NCBI GenBank assembly: GCA_024663395.1
Contig: JANFAH010000004.1
Coordinates: 1,860,001 to 1,924,000, forward strand
Direction of reading: 5' to 3'
Source of the DNA: Pisolithus tinctorius
Taxonomy: Eukaryota; Basidiomycota; Agaricomycetes; Boletales; Pisolithaceae
Length of the DNA: 64,000 nucleotides
The notes below the pieces were generated by a model, which was not told the DNA's origin, ran no database searches, and saw nothing but the letters and a program-made list of their open reading frames with translations. Shown here one piece after another: positions 10,286 through 22,419 of this stretch (position 1 is the first letter of the stretch; each line of letters starts with the position of its first letter). The translations under genes were made by a program, and so were the position numbers.

Positions 10286-12143
10286 CTACTGCAATTTTCC
10301 CTGGTCGACGGCACGGTCACTAACTACTTTGTTCATCGCGTCCAACCATACGCCAATATCAGCTTGAGATCCGTTGGGTGACATCACACCTGGAGATGCG
10401 GTGCTTCTGGAAACACTCACTCCTCCTCCAATGTACTGAGCAAGTGCAAGCACAGGTAGTCGGCGGAGAGCACGACCAGAAAGGCCTTGTTCCTTCGAAG
10501 TAAATGAGAATCTTACCTTCATGTTACCAGAAGTTGGTGGTGAACTTACCCGACACATATCAGCAAGCTTTAGCAGCGCTCCGCCTATCCTCTCTTGCTC
10601 AGCGCGTAGCGATGCCGTGGTATCGCTCGATGAGTGGCCGTCAGTACACCAGGTATTTTCTTCTACAAAGATCGCATCCTCCAACGACGGGACAATCTAT
10701 GGATTTCCATCAGGCCAAGCCCTTACAGGCAGAATAGGATATAAGGCACTCGAGGCACTCACTACATGCTGCAGCAACCCCTTGGCGACGAATTCGCACA
10801 GGGCACTCCGCAGGATCTCATATATTGCTTGGCGAGGAGGCATGCCCACGTATTGGACGATGTCCGCACGGTCCACAAAAGCAGAGTCTACATTTTATAC
10901 GCAATAACCATAAGTAACGAGCTTTCGCATTTCGCATAATATAGACCTATCGCTTTTGCAAGATTGCTAGTCGACATCACGAGAACATTCTTCCGACGCT
11001 TGAGCTTGTCAAGCTGTGTAAGGAGAGCGTTGACTACCTGGAAAGATGATAACATCCATAATGCAGAGTCGTGCTGGAGGACGTACTCGTAAACCGTCGG
11101 ATGGTTCAGTTCCGGCCATCGCTCCCGCCCTGGCTGCCGTCAAGGATTCGACTTCATCTAAATGGAAAAGGGGGTTATTGGAATGCGTGGAACATAATGT
11201 ATCAAGGAAAGATTATAAGTAACCTATGAGAACCACAACGAAGCAGTCTTCGTCGTCGACCATTTCTGCGATGTTGTTGAACAGGCGTTGTACGAGCTTT
11301 CCCGACTCAGAGAACCATCGCGAGAACAAAGAATGCGAATTAATCTCGAGTAACCGGGCTTGGGTATAACTGCCATGTCCACGATCCCGTCGGAAAAGAA
11401 CATATCAGAGTGAGCATCGGCGTACCGATGCGACAGCCGTATCGACAGTTTCTGTGCCAATGCGCGGCAAAGGGAGGTTTTTCCGGTTCCTGGAGGGCCA
11501 TGGAGCAGTACGACTCTATTCCAAGAAACCAGATTGACTGGATATGTCAGGAATGCTGCAAATCTTCGACCGGCACCAGTGTGTACTTACAGTCGATATT
11601 GGCGTCGCTCAGGACAAAGGTGGCGTGTATATAGTCCAGAAGCTTGAGTTTAATGTTGTCTGGGTAGTACAGACTGTCCCAAAGGCCCTCCCACGATTTA
11701 CACGGGAGCTCACATACGCTGGCGGCATGGACCTGATCGTCACCCTCGGCACCTGTGCCATTGGCATATTCCTCGACAATGTCAGACTCTGAAGGCTGGT
11801 ACGTATGAATCTGCAGGGACAGTTCGTCCAGGGGGAGAGAATTGGCGGGACAAGAAGATTCGGCTACTACGATGCGTTCGACGGAAGACGCCAGTGCGGA
11901 GTCGACATCCCAGCCATGCAGAACAGAGGGGAGAGAAAGACGCTCATATGAGGATTGGATGAACTCTCGTACAAGGTTCTGGATGATGTCCACTCTTCTT
12001 CTTGACTTCGGCGCGAGGCGGACTTCGACTGGTAAAGGGTGAGCATGGCTCCTAGTGTCAGCGAGAGCCACTTTACCGTGCACTGTCCATCGCATCAAAG
12101 GCCCATTTGCAGTCGAGTCAGAGGTGGGTATGGTTCCGTCCAT
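10286..12143 (-). CDS. PCH2: Pch2/TRIP13 AAA+ ATPase
   Basis: Eight exons (12143-11591, 11537-11426, 11369-11224, 11157-11087, 11037-10947, 10887-10763, 10678-10550, 10492-10286) give 477 aa, in frame throughout. The N-terminal domain ends in [19 protein letters not shown]. The AAA+ domain starts at [20 protein letters not shown] (Walker A Lys about residue 204) and includes [20 protein letters not shown], Walker [21 protein letters not shown] (D271, E272) and sensor [10 protein letters not shown]. The C-terminus has [18 protein letters not shown], a TRIP13 hallmark. Pch2/TRIP13 remodels HORMA proteins (Hop1, Mad2) and so acts in the meiotic and spindle checkpoints. The start is 104 bp from the divergent Rdx gene. 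All catalytic motifs look intact. Confidence 0.94.
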
Positions 12144-12247
12144 TGCAGTATCCAAGCCTGGCAGCGCGAGTACTTGAACGCGTCCGACGATATGATCACA
12201 TGACCGCACGGTAATCTTATCAGCTAGTAGCAACTCTAGTGGCCTCC
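12144..12247. promoter_or_regulatory. 104-bp bidirectional promoter region (PCH2 / Rdx gene)
   Basis: Start codons of the two divergent genes are 104 bp apart, with no other gene between. Confidence 0.45.
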
Positions 12248-12812
12248 ATGATGGAGTCCAAAGACAAGGGTGAACAGCGTGAAGATGCTCTCCTCGACCC
12301 TGCCACGTTCCTTCCACCAAGTCTACTCCCAGCACCCACTGTCACGATCGAGTTTTGTGACAGAGTACGCTCGAATTAACGCCAGAAGTAGTGTGCCTAC
12401 TGACATAACTCATTACAGTGCCGTTGGTACGCTCCTGTTCAAAGCTGGGACGCGGACGTAGGTTGAACTTATGGTCAATATAATAATCATATAGGCTGCA
12501 TCGTGCGACATGGGTATCCACTGAGCTTCTCTTGACCTTCCCGCCTCCGACGCTGAAGGCTGTAACTGTGATGCCATTAAGTGCGGACGACACTGCTGGA
12601 CGCTTCCGCATCTGGCTCAATGTCGAGGATGGCCCGCCAAAATTGATGTGGGACAGGAAGGTCGAAGGTGGCTTCCCCGAACTCAAAGTTCTGGTGAGCA
12701 GACTCGGTGTTATGTTTGATCCTGCCCTTATCCTGGGACCTTTCAGAAACAACGTATCAGGGACTTCATTCAGCCCGGAATGTCTCTTGGCCATTCAGAC
12801 AAGAAAGCGTGA
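12248..12812 (+). CDS. SelW-like Rdx family redox protein
   Basis: Exons 12248-12364, 12419-12426, 12495-12693 and 12747-12812 give 129 aa. Strand TVTIEFC leads into the redox motif C-D-R-C (Cys37 and Cys40), then RWLHRATWVSTELLLTFP, VTVMPLSADDTAGRFRIWLN, the signature DRKVEGGFPELKVLKQRIRD and GMSLGHSDKKA. This is the Rdx/SelW thioredoxin-like fold, with Cys where animal relatives carry selenocysteine. Its role is an inferred thiol-redox function. Exon 2 is only 8 nt and encodes Cys40, Arg41 and part of Trp42. The phases require it, because the reading frame is broken in the flanking introns. An open frame on the opposite strand (12342-12794) is a shadow. Confidence 0.88.
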
Positions 12813-13047
12813 GGGAATAAGGGGATATTATGGCTGACAATGAGAGTGGCCAATGTGTATTTTAGTCATGTATCCCGGAAAGGTTGTACTTAAGGCTAGC
12901 AAAAGCTATTTTGTTGGGTGCAATCGCACTCCTCCGGCTGCCACATGACACAGTGTGGGTCGGTGGACGTCATCAAAACTTATTGAAAAGCTCAGCTCAG
13001 ACTGGCTTGAGTTTGCTCTTCATTACCACATCTTTTGACAGTCTAGC

Positions 13048-16000
13048 ATGAGCAACGATCGGCTCGAAAAACTCATAAATCAATGCAAAAATAACGGTGA
13101 GCATACCCCGTCTATGGCTACAAGATTGTTCACGCTTCCTAGATGTCGATAGCAAGGTCGGTGCAGTTACAAAACTACAGGCTGAGTTCGAGGCGGAGGT
13201 TGAGGTAGGTATTGGGTTGTTCAAGTCGTGCATCCTGTGCTGAATGGAATCTTGGCGACAAAGATCCCAGACCCGGAACCACTCATCACCACCCTCAAGT
13301 CGTGTCTTCGGCACGCAAACCAGCATCTGTCTACTGCAACGCTTTCCGCGTTGCCACCGTTCTTGAATCTTGTAGTGGCAAACAGTACTCGTGCCCGGCC
13401 GTTTTCTCCCTCGTTGTCCACGTCGTCTGCCTCTGGTTCAGCCATTGATGTGGTTACCCTACGGCATGTCATGAGTGCATTCCTTCCATCCCCTGGTGTC
13501 ATTGAGCGACTGGGGGATAGCCGCGAAAAGGCTCGAGACAAGGCGCGCGAAACGCTCGTCATAATCGGCGGATTTGCATTCCGCTGCTCACCGTCAGGAT
13601 CGAGACTTGTCACCTTAAAGACAGCTGAAGCGCCCATTGCAATGTTTGAAAGGCTTTTGAAGGAGAACGGATTGAGCAGCAAGGTCTGGAGAGTTCGGGA
13701 GCAGGTAATTCCTTCTTTACGAGTTGCTTAGGCAGACGGATTGATGATATTCTCGCAGGCAATCCTCGTCCTCGCCCACATTCGTCGCAGTCACCCAAAC
13801 TTTCCTATACGGCCATATCTGTCGCTACTTGTGGACTCTCTGGAGGATACCGACAGCAACGTTCGTGCCTGTGCAATTCCGGCCGTCACCGAGCTCTTCA
13901 CTGGCCCAGGTGTGACAGATGCTGCACGAGCAGATCTCAAAAAAGAGATGGCAAAGAAAAACGTCCGCAAAACGATCGTGGATAGTGTTCTTTCGAAGCT
14001 GATGAACAGTACGCGGAACACAGGCGCGAGTACACCGCAAAGCGAATATTCCGATTACATGGAGCCTCTTCGGAAAGAGCCTGCTCCATCCAATCTAACG
14101 TTGCAAAACAGGCGTCCCACAGTTACGGTTTCGTCAGGCGATCCCAGTGCCGCTGCACCCATGGCCCGTTCGGTAAGTCACGGGAGCGCAAGGGAGGCTT
14201 CACGGCCTGCAAGTCGAGCAGCAATGGTAGTTTCACCAACTCTCTCTCAACCTTCGAATGAATCGATGAGCCCTAATGCAGCAGCGGTAGAACCTGCCTT
14301 CGTGGGTAGTGCCGCTTTGTCATGTTTTAACTATCCTGATCCATACACAGATAGCATCGAGTAGGGATTTAGAGAATGAATTTTCCGCTATGACCAAGCC
14401 TTTCGAGGTGGGAAAAATTATAAATTTGCTATACCTCGCGATGAATATTTTCATCAGGGTAGAGAAACTGAACACAACTGGGCCGCACGTGAGCGTGCAA
14501 TACAGCGAGTGCGGGGGATGCTCAAGGGAGACGTCCACACAAGATACCCAGAGGTCTTCTTGCAGTGCCTCAAGGACGGATTCGTACAGAACTCTATGAA
14601 AACTGTGGGCCCGTCCTTTCTTTCTTAGGATGTTGCTGATGGGGACTCATGATTTGTTCAGCTTGCGAGTTTGAGGACAACTGTAGCTGCCAACACATGT
14701 TCACTTTACGCAGAGCTTGCTCTCTCCCTTAAAACGGGAATCGATCCGTTCTATGAAACTATCGTCGCCAACCTTGTCCGAATGGCGGGTTTCACGAAGA
14801 AGATCATCGCTCAACAATCACAGCAAACCCTCGCGGCGGTCGTCCAATACGCTTCGCCACACCCTCGCACTCTTCTTCCTCTACTTTCAAGTACGCTACA
14901 AGACAAGAACGTACAGACACGAGTTTATGCGGTAGGTCACATCAAGGACTACATCCAGGTTCATGGTCTCCGTTCAAAGTCGTACATTGAATCTGCGGGC
15001 GGACTAGATATTATAGAAAGGTCTCTTAGGAAAGCACTTGCGGATCCTAACCCCGGCGTTCGAGAGAGTGCTCGTGGACTTTTTTGGGCCTTCAACGGGG
15101 TTTGGCATGAGAAGGCCTTGATAATTCTGGAGTCACTGGACGCTACAGCCCGCAAGCAGCTCGAGAAGGCCTGTCCGGACCCTGAGACTGTTGCTGTACT
15201 TCCGCCGACCACCCCAGCCACAAAGAAGAGCAGTGTAGCAGCGGCTATTGCTGCCAGTCGTGCAAAATCGAAGTCGAAAGCGATACCGACCTCGCCGCCT
15301 ACTCTCAGACATCAGGCAACCTCTTCATCACACTCGACGCAAGCTACTTCGCCACCTGCGAAGAGGAAGGTGGCTTCACCGAGCAGTCCAACCCCTAAAT
15401 CTTCTGATGGAAGGAGCTCGCCTTCACCGGCATCTCGACCAGTCACATCTCCTCGTTCATCTCTGTCGCACCCAACACATCCGAGGTCCCGCGTTCTATC
15501 TCACAACGCGGGCACGCTAAGGTCTGTTAGCGCATCGGCATCCACTTTTGCAGTCCATTCTTGTCCACCTTCGGATTCCATGCCAACGAGTCCTACCGAC
15601 GCAACGCGTCGCCGCACTTCATCTCCTCTTGTACCTGTGTCGCCTCCAGGCCGCAACTCTGCCGTGCGTCGGGTCACGCAGCCACGCCTACACAGACCTC
15701 ACGATTCAAGTGTACCTAGTCATCCAGTTGCTCGGATGGGTGTCGTTCCAGTTCCCGTCCAAGAACCACCTGCTGCGCATAGTATTGACGACGAAGAGTC
15801 TCTCCTTATGCCCGTTAATATACCTATCCCAGATGATAGCGATTCGGACATGGGAGATTCCGACAACTTAATATCTTTCTCTACGCCGTATAAGATGTTT
15901 CCTCCTACACAGCGTGCGGCTTCCCGTGAACCGTCGTTTTCAGGGGTTTCGACGCCGAACACGGTGTCTAACACACTTTCTGATTCACCCGGGAAGTCGA

Positions 16001-17537
16001 ACGAACATCCACCTGTGGAAGATGCTCTCCGGGCTCGCGCGGAGCAGGCGCAGAGTGCCGCTGAGCGACTTCTGGAGTTGACTGATTCTGAGGAAGAGGT
16101 TGATAGGCACCCTGTGATCCCGGCATCATTATTGCTTGGAAGTGGCACCATCGCACAGAACCTGGGGAGGCCAGCTGTACCGGCCACACAGAAGAGCCTT
16201 GCGCCTCCAATGACACCTGATAGCCACAATGCCGCCATCTTCCGTCAGGCAGCTCTGTTTAAAAACAGCCCAATCAACGGCAACAAACCAGCTGACCCTC
16301 TGATTAAACCTTTAAAGGATCAATCTCATGAAAGTGGTTGGTGGTTGAAGAGAGCATCCAGTCAGTTCTAGTTTGTCACGTGCTTGGTGTATATTCTGAT
16401 TCTGCGATGCACAGCGATTGATCATGGCACGCCGTTGAGGGGAGTTGAAATCGAAGATAGATTACAAGAGCTTCACGAATATATTATTGCGCTCGAGAAA
16501 GGCGATGCTGACATACGTGTTCTTCAAAAGTTGTCCCTGGTGTGTACGAACAATCCCATACCACCAGATTCTGCCTCCCCTTTGAGTCCCGGTCTTGGCC
16601 TACCTTCAGCCACATCCCCATTCCTTGCAGTGACTCGTTCTCTGCCGCCGCTGATCCCCGATATGTGGAAAAAGGACAAGAACTTCGAGCGTCTGTTTGA
16701 TAGCCTAATGAAATTCTTGCAGCCATCCAAGGTGGGTATATTTTGTTTAATCTCTCGAACTTCCTCTTCCACCCTTTTCTAGGACGGTCAACTCCTTGAA
16801 TACGCTTTGGTCGTCGTTTGGGAGTTGATTGGAAATCAGGCAGCCCTCTTAGACGGCCGGGAATCAGATCTGTTCGCTGCATTATTCAGAGTGCGTTACT
16901 CTAACACGGCGGAAGTAAGTAGGATCCGTACACCGCTTCAGAGTACTGATGATGTCAGGTCCTCGAAGCCACAAAGACTATTCGTGATGCTCTCGCAGCG
17001 CGTATTGAACCTGTCTACGGTCTCACGACAATGCACAGCAGTCTACGATCTTTTCTTGCGGAACCGGCGTCAGACCCTTCGGTTAAGGCTGGGTCACATG
17101 CGTTCGGTTTGATCGCGCTAGGAAAATTCATTCTTCGGCTACCTGCGGAGGTCTTGGAGGAAGAACTGCCAAGGCTCAAGCAAACATTCATTGCTGTACG
17201 CTCCCTCATTTAGGCCATTACGAACTGCTGATGGACGTTTACTTTCTCTCAGGCGCTAAATGATGTCTCGACGCTCGTCGTACGCGAAGCTGCATATGCC
17301 GCTATAATTGCTGCGCAGTTGGTCTTGCGGGATGAGGGACATCTATTTGCGCTCCTCGAGGGGCTCGATGACAACAAGAAGAATCTCCTGACTTACTACT
17401 TTGAGAAGCATGGTGCTCGGGGGCTCGATTTCGCTGTGACGTCGGGGGGAGGTGCAGGAATGACGAAGCTCGAAGGACAAATGGGGAGGCTTGACAAGTT
17501 GATGAACACGCCGCGAGGAGGACAGGGCAAGGAATGA
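13048..17537 (+). CDS. STU1: Stu1/CLASP microtubule-associated protein
   Basis: Eleven exons (13048-13096, 13143-13204, 13264-13704, 13759-14301, 14351-14407, 14458-14604, 14662-16336, 16415-16731, 16783-16914, 16959-17195, 17253-17537) give 1314 aa. A first TOG/HEAT array contains CLRHANQHLSTATLSALPPF and VWRVREQAILVLAHIRRSHP. A CLASP-N TOG region contains NEFSAMTKPFEGRETEHNW and LKGDVHTRYPEVFLQCLKDG. A long Ser/Pro/Arg-rich, basic linker in the big exon fits microtubule lattice binding, and a C-terminal helical domain ends LLTYYFEKHG. CLASPs rescue microtubules and stabilise spindles. The third exon start at 13264 was chosen because a nearer AG at 13221 would shift the frame. Confidence 0.9.
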
Positions 17538-17788
17538 CGCGGGCATGTTTCACTAGCGCTTGCCATCCTCGTTTTTTATGCTTGTCTATTTGTATTCCTC
17601 TCTTCGTTCGCCCATATCACTCGCAATATACCCACCTATGTCAGTCCTGCCGATTACCACTACATCCTTGTAATGTGATTGGAAACCTTTATGTTCTTGC
17701 ATGCATGTTTTTAGATACCATTTCCACCCACTTGTTCCGTAATAGATGGAAACGACCTGCAGTGGTAGATTGCTTTCTGTTTTCTGGT

Positions 17789-19026
17789 TCATCGCCGTAG
17801 GGCAAATCTCCAGACGTAGTACCCAATACCCGTAAGCAACCCGCCGACGTGCCCAGCCGAATCCGTCGTAGTGCGCTATACATCATTTAATTTCAGTCAC
17901 AGTCTCAGATATCATCCTGGTCAAAGAATGCGCACCTTGTCCGAAATACTGCGCCATCCATCGTAGAGAAGGATACCAGGAAGGAACACCCACGCCGGGC
18001 AGGGGATGACGAAGAAAATTAAAAAGGTGTTGTTAGGGAATGCACATGCATACAACGCAAGGGTAGCCATAATTGCACCTAGTGTGAACGGCGCAAAGAT
18101 ATTAAACACAGATAGATAGTATGAAAATGGTGACATACCACTTGCACCATGAGAGGAGACGGGTTCATGTCTAACGAAGGTATTCCACGCTAAACTAGCG
18201 AGGCTGGAAGATATGCCACCTGCTCAGCGCATCGGTAAACGCGATCTCGGCGGTCGACGGTCAAAATGCAAACCCAGGAAGTAAAGGACAAGGAAGCGTT
18301 TGTTCCCTAACAGCCGCATGACCGCCGGTGCCATGAAGTAAAAGGTCAACCCATTAAATAACGCATGTGAGGTATCCTTGTGCGAGAAACAGGCAGTGAG
18401 AAGTGTCCAGCTGTGCAATCGGTAAGGGAACGGCAATTTATGGAAGCCAATGGGTAACTGACATACGCCCCGCGGATATATTGCGTATGTCTACAAGGAA
18501 ATTATTCCTCAGAAACATCAACGGGGTTGCATCACCCATCACCCGCTGGTGCAAGAAAAACACAGTGGTAACTGATCACCAAGAGATGCTAGGGAGTGAA
18601 AACACGTACATAGCTAGAGATGGCACTCTGCCACGCAAGGTATACACCAACATTGATGGCGATTATGCCGTAGAATATGACATTGCTGTCTAGCGAGTCA
18701 AGCCAATCCCGACGAGGTGGAGGTCTACCCCATCCGGAAGAGCTGCCGCGGATAGGCCGGAGACCGTCTCGGTGAGTCGCGTTCAATGCCCTTGTTCGGG
18801 CGAATTGAAGAATGCCCTGGAGAGGTTTTGATAAAATGACATTGCCAGCCACCACGGTGGAGTTGAGTAAGGGCTTGCGGAAGACTTCCACAGGAAAGTT
18901 GAGTGAGCATTTTGCATTGAGTGGACGGACACTGGGCTCAAAGAAACGAATACCGCACGAGCGACGACCGATAGGAGCTCGTTTGGACAGTAAGATGGCG
19001 ATGTTGGCCATCGTGGTGACTGGCAT
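17789..19026 (-). CDS. PCP1: Mitochondrial rhomboid protease (Pcp1/PARL type)
   Basis: Six exons (19026-18610, 18545-18463, 18410-18274, 18219-18139, 18078-17936, 17875-17789) give 315 aa. The basic leader suits mitochondrial import. TM1 is NVIFYGIIAINVGVYLAW. Then NISAGRIWTLLTACFSHKDT carries the conserved WTLLTS.FSH box, followed by LFNGLTFYF. The catalytic Ser239 sits in GASGA and the catalytic His296 in DSAGHVGGLLTG. Pcp1/PARL cleaves inner-membrane substrates such as Mgm1. The intron after exon 4 begins one base after the catalytic Ser codon. A donor at 18462 (gtcagt) was chosen over gtatgt six bases upstream because only it keeps frame. An alternative ATG is at 19011. Confidence 0.9.
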
Positions 19027-19128
19027 GGTGTGTGAGGTGGCGAGACACAGGGGGCCTTGCCACGGTCGCCGTGTCGTCGACCTTACTTGCTTCGCAAACA
19101 CCACTATTGCAAAGGCACTACTGGGACC
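19027..19128. promoter_or_regulatory. About 100-bp bidirectional promoter region (PCP1 / TRS20)
   Basis: This is the short gap between two divergent start codons. Confidence 0.45.
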
Positions 19129-19836
19129 ATGTCGCACCATCTGTTCCTGCTGTCGCCGTCAGACACGCCAATTTACAGCTTGACGCATTACTCTAGCAAG
19201 CCAGCTCAATCGACATCATATCCATTGGCGTCGAATCTACCAACGTGGTCTACGTCTGCATTTGCAGGGACGCTTACTGCGCTATCTGGAGCATCAAGTG
19301 TCACGCAGTCGCACCATGTGCCTGGAGGGGGTGTGAAGATGGGAGGAGGACAAGACCGGCATGTGGTGCAGATGATTGCCAATGCCAGCCTTGATAACAT
19401 CGAAGATGTGATGCGGAGAGAAAATGCGATGTACGAGTGCCCTGCTTCACGAATGAATGAGATCTATGAAATGGTGACATGACAGGTATCTAAAGTCTGT
19501 GGACAAATTCAACGAGTGGACGGTATCTGCATTCGTCACGCCTGGCAGTAAGTGTGGTGCTTGATGTGGTTTCAAAGCTGAGGGAGGTTGGTGGGCCTGC
19601 AGATGTGAAATTCGTACTGCTGCATGATCAAGCGAAGAACGATGAGGGGATCCGGGCGTTCTTCCACGATGTGTGGGAGCTCTACGTGAAGGTGAGCAGT
19701 GCCATCCATCGGGCAGGCCAGGTGATCGACGAGGTCGTTGCAGACGATGCTGAATCCGTTTCACACCGCACACACTGTCATACGGAGTGCAGCATTTGAT
19801 GCACGTGTCAGGGCCAGTGCGAAAAAGAACCTCTGA
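19129..19836 (+). CDS. TRS20: TRAPP complex subunit Trs20/sedlin (TRAPPC2)
   Basis: Exons 19129-19430, 19486-19547, 19603-19691 and 19744-19836 give 181 aa. The N-terminal strand is MSHHLFLLSPSDTPIYSLTH; the core is QMIANASLDNIEDVMRRENA, YLKSVDKFNEWTVSAFVTPG, VKFVLLHDQAKNDEGIRAFF, and the end is NPFHTAHTVIRSAAFDARVR followed by ASAKKNL. This matches sedlin across its full length. TRAPP is the Rab GEF and tether in ER-Golgi traffic. It is 40 aa longer than human sedlin because of a Ser/Gly-rich insertion at about residues 22-72, between the first strand and the first helix. Confidence 0.93.
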
Positions 19837-20399
19837 ACAGGACAGGAGACAAAAGGATTTACACGTGGCCCCGTAATAAGATGTGATTGTAGCGTAGTCG
19901 AGGCTGTAACTCGGAACCGGACAGCCACCCAGTCTTGATCGTTTCAGGCGTCGTCGCCCTTCCACTAGCGCTTGGCCCTTGCTTTCTCTCTCTCCAAACC
20001 CATTAGCTGTTTCGACTTTATCTCTGAATCCTTCAAGAAAACAACTTTTTTTTTTAAAAAAAAGAGGATCTTCTGCTTTCTTCTCTCCGTAATTATACTC
20101 CTTCGCAGGCCAAGGCTAGTGGTGTGCACGACGTCGTCCACCTCAGACAAAACAGAATCCATTTCTTCAGTTTCTTTTCTTTTTTTATATATACCACCCT
20201 CAGCTGCACCAGTGAGTCCGCCATCTGTCGTCCTTGGCCCTCCCTCATCGTCCTTCAGCTGTATCATCTGTCACCTATAAGCACCCTAATCGCCCATTTC
20301 ATCGTATTGTCTCCCGCTCCGTGTGCTACTATTGCTGTCTTTCCAGGCGCTCTCCTCTCGTATCGCTCTCTACCACCTCACTCGTCTTGAAATACCGCT
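19837..20399. promoter_or_regulatory. Upstream region of the 473-aa gene, pyrimidine-rich
   Basis: About 560 bp with runs of T and CT (around 19982-20090 and 20170-20200), consistent with a CT-rich promoter and leader. No separate gene is supported. Confidence 0.4.
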
Positions 20400-21869
20400 A
20401 TGGCCACCGCTCATCATACCAGTCACCGTGCCTCCCTCCTCAACGGCCTTCGTACTGGCGGTGTGCGCTCTACCTCCATGAGTGCCCCCCACACCGCTGC
20501 TCCCGGCGCTTCCTTCAACATCCCTCGTTTTGCATCCACCTCTGGTCAGCAGTCCCCTTTCGACGAGGAGGACCTTGACCAAGTGGGCGAGCTTTTCACT
20601 CAGCAGCTTCACATCCACAATAACAATGGTCTTTCTGGCGCCGGCCCATTCACCCGCGCACTCGACGGTTCGAATAACGGATTTGTGCGGCAGCGACTTG
20701 CCAGTCAGAAGGGTCTGAACCCGAACAGCGTTCCGTTCAGCCCAGCTTACTCCCAGGAAGTCCATCAGCCGGTTTCTTCCGCCGACGCACAGCTTCATGC
20801 ATACCAACAAATGCAGCTGATGCAACTCGAAATACTGCGTCTGCAGGTCAGCCGTTTCTCCTGAAACTCGGACCGTTACTCACATAATTCCCAGAACGCC
20901 CAGATGCAGCGCAACCATCAGGTACAGGCCGTTGTCTTAGCAGAGGCGCTCCGCCAGCAAGCCAAGCGTGGCGTCTCCGGCCTGAGCTCGGCCGCCCCCA
21001 CCATTTCCAGCTTTGACATTGGCCCTAACCCTCCAGCTCGTCGCCCTTGCCAGGCTGAATTGCTGAAGGCTCAGTTAGGGATAAGTGGTACTTCCCCTCA
21101 AGAGAAAGTCCCGATGACCGCCACTGCTGGCGGGCGATATGGCTCTAGGCCCACTGCCAGTACGATTGCATTCCCATCGGCACCGGAAGTTCCCGAGAGC
21201 TGTTCACCCCCCAGGCAGACTTTCGTTCACCGAGCCGCGTCGTACAGGAGCTCACCACCTCTGAGTGATGCTGCCGACGAAGAGAACACGCCTTCCAAGT
21301 CTGATACTGCCACTTCCTGGAGACGCGGGAGCACGACCAACTCCGTACTCAGTGGTTTACGGACTACTTCTACTGCTTCACTCCGTGTCAAAGTTACTCC
21401 CCCGCCTGGTGAGCGCCTCTCACCGCCTCCTGCTGGCGGTTCGCTTGGCAAGCTCCGGCCGCGCCCGTTGAGTTTCATATCCACCGGTGCCCGCGGTGTT
21501 CCCACCGTTACCATCGATTCGGAGCATGAGGATACAGTGTCCCCAGCAAGTTCGGCTTCCTTGTCGATCCCTTTGACGCCTTCGTCTTCCCACGATATCG
21601 CATTCCTTTCTCCCCGCGAGGAAGCCACGAAGAAGTTGTATGAAGGGCTTGGGGTTGGTCGTCCCGCGCCTTCCGTCGTTCCCAGCCTCCCATTGGCGCT
21701 GCCACAGAGGCTCGTCAGTCAGCCCATTAGGCAACCTCGTGGACCGCCCTCTGGCGCTGATGAACTTGGTCCGAAAAACTTTGCCAGTAGGATCAGGCGT
21801 AGGGCCATTGGTGGACTCAATGTGCTCATGGATGCGCGTGAGCGCCGGGAGTCGATCGAGGCTTACTGA
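20400..21869 (+). CDS. Uncharacterised low-complexity basidiomycete protein
   Basis: Two exons, 20400-20846 and 20895-21869, give 473 aa. The first third has a Gln-rich helix (AQLHAYQQMQLMQLEILRLQ) that runs across the intron into NAQMQRNHQVQAVVLAEALR, likely a coiled coil. The middle is Ser/Pro/Thr-rich and disordered. A short conserved-looking C-terminal box reads NFASRIRRRAIGGLNVLMDA followed by RERRESIEAY. I recognise no domain and give no function. The codon use and composition match neighbouring genes. Confidence 0.8.
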
Positions 21870-22419
21870 GAGCATCACGAAAACTGCGGAGGTTGCAACC
21901 AACAAGCTTTTTCTTTCGATTTTTTCTTTCCCTAACACTTTCGATTCATGCCTTCCATTCCTTGTCGCTTCAAGCAACCTATCTGTTCGGCGCTTCGACT
22001 GCTGGTGGCAGACCATCGGAGGCACGACCCAAATAATGGACACGTGTACCCACGTCATTTTTCACCCTTACCACCCTTCAAACTTTATCCAACGGACTTG
22101 TGTTACCACCGCAGTCCTCTAGTCTACTTTCAACCGACCTGTCTCGTCTCTTGACCGTACGTTCTTTGTGTGAACTGTTAGTTGTAGAAGTAGGCAGATT
22201 GGGCATTCAGGTGCAATGGGAAGTTGATCTTCCTTGACCTACGTGATAAAAATCATTTCGATGCTCGCTTTCATGTTCACCGTCGAGAACTGTATTGTTT
22301 GATGTGTGTCCTGTTCATGAAGGCGTGCAACTTTCCGAGTGACTGCACTTGAAGTTCGTGCTTATGTCAGTTTGGCAGAACTACCAATTTTTCTTTGGTA
22401 CCACTAGGTATCAAACAAC
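21870..22419. other. Intergenic region upstream of ERB1
   Basis: About 550 bp of 3' flank and ERB1 promoter. Open frames here have no support. Confidence 0.4.

Noticed and set aside
12342..12794. Long minus-strand open frame between PCH2 and STU1
   Set aside because: It is antisense to the exons of the SelW-like gene, whose plus-strand protein matches a known family.
13205..13225. Short 21-nt intron at the third STU1 exon
   Set aside because: It is too short and puts the following TOG sequence out of frame; the acceptor at 13263 restores it.
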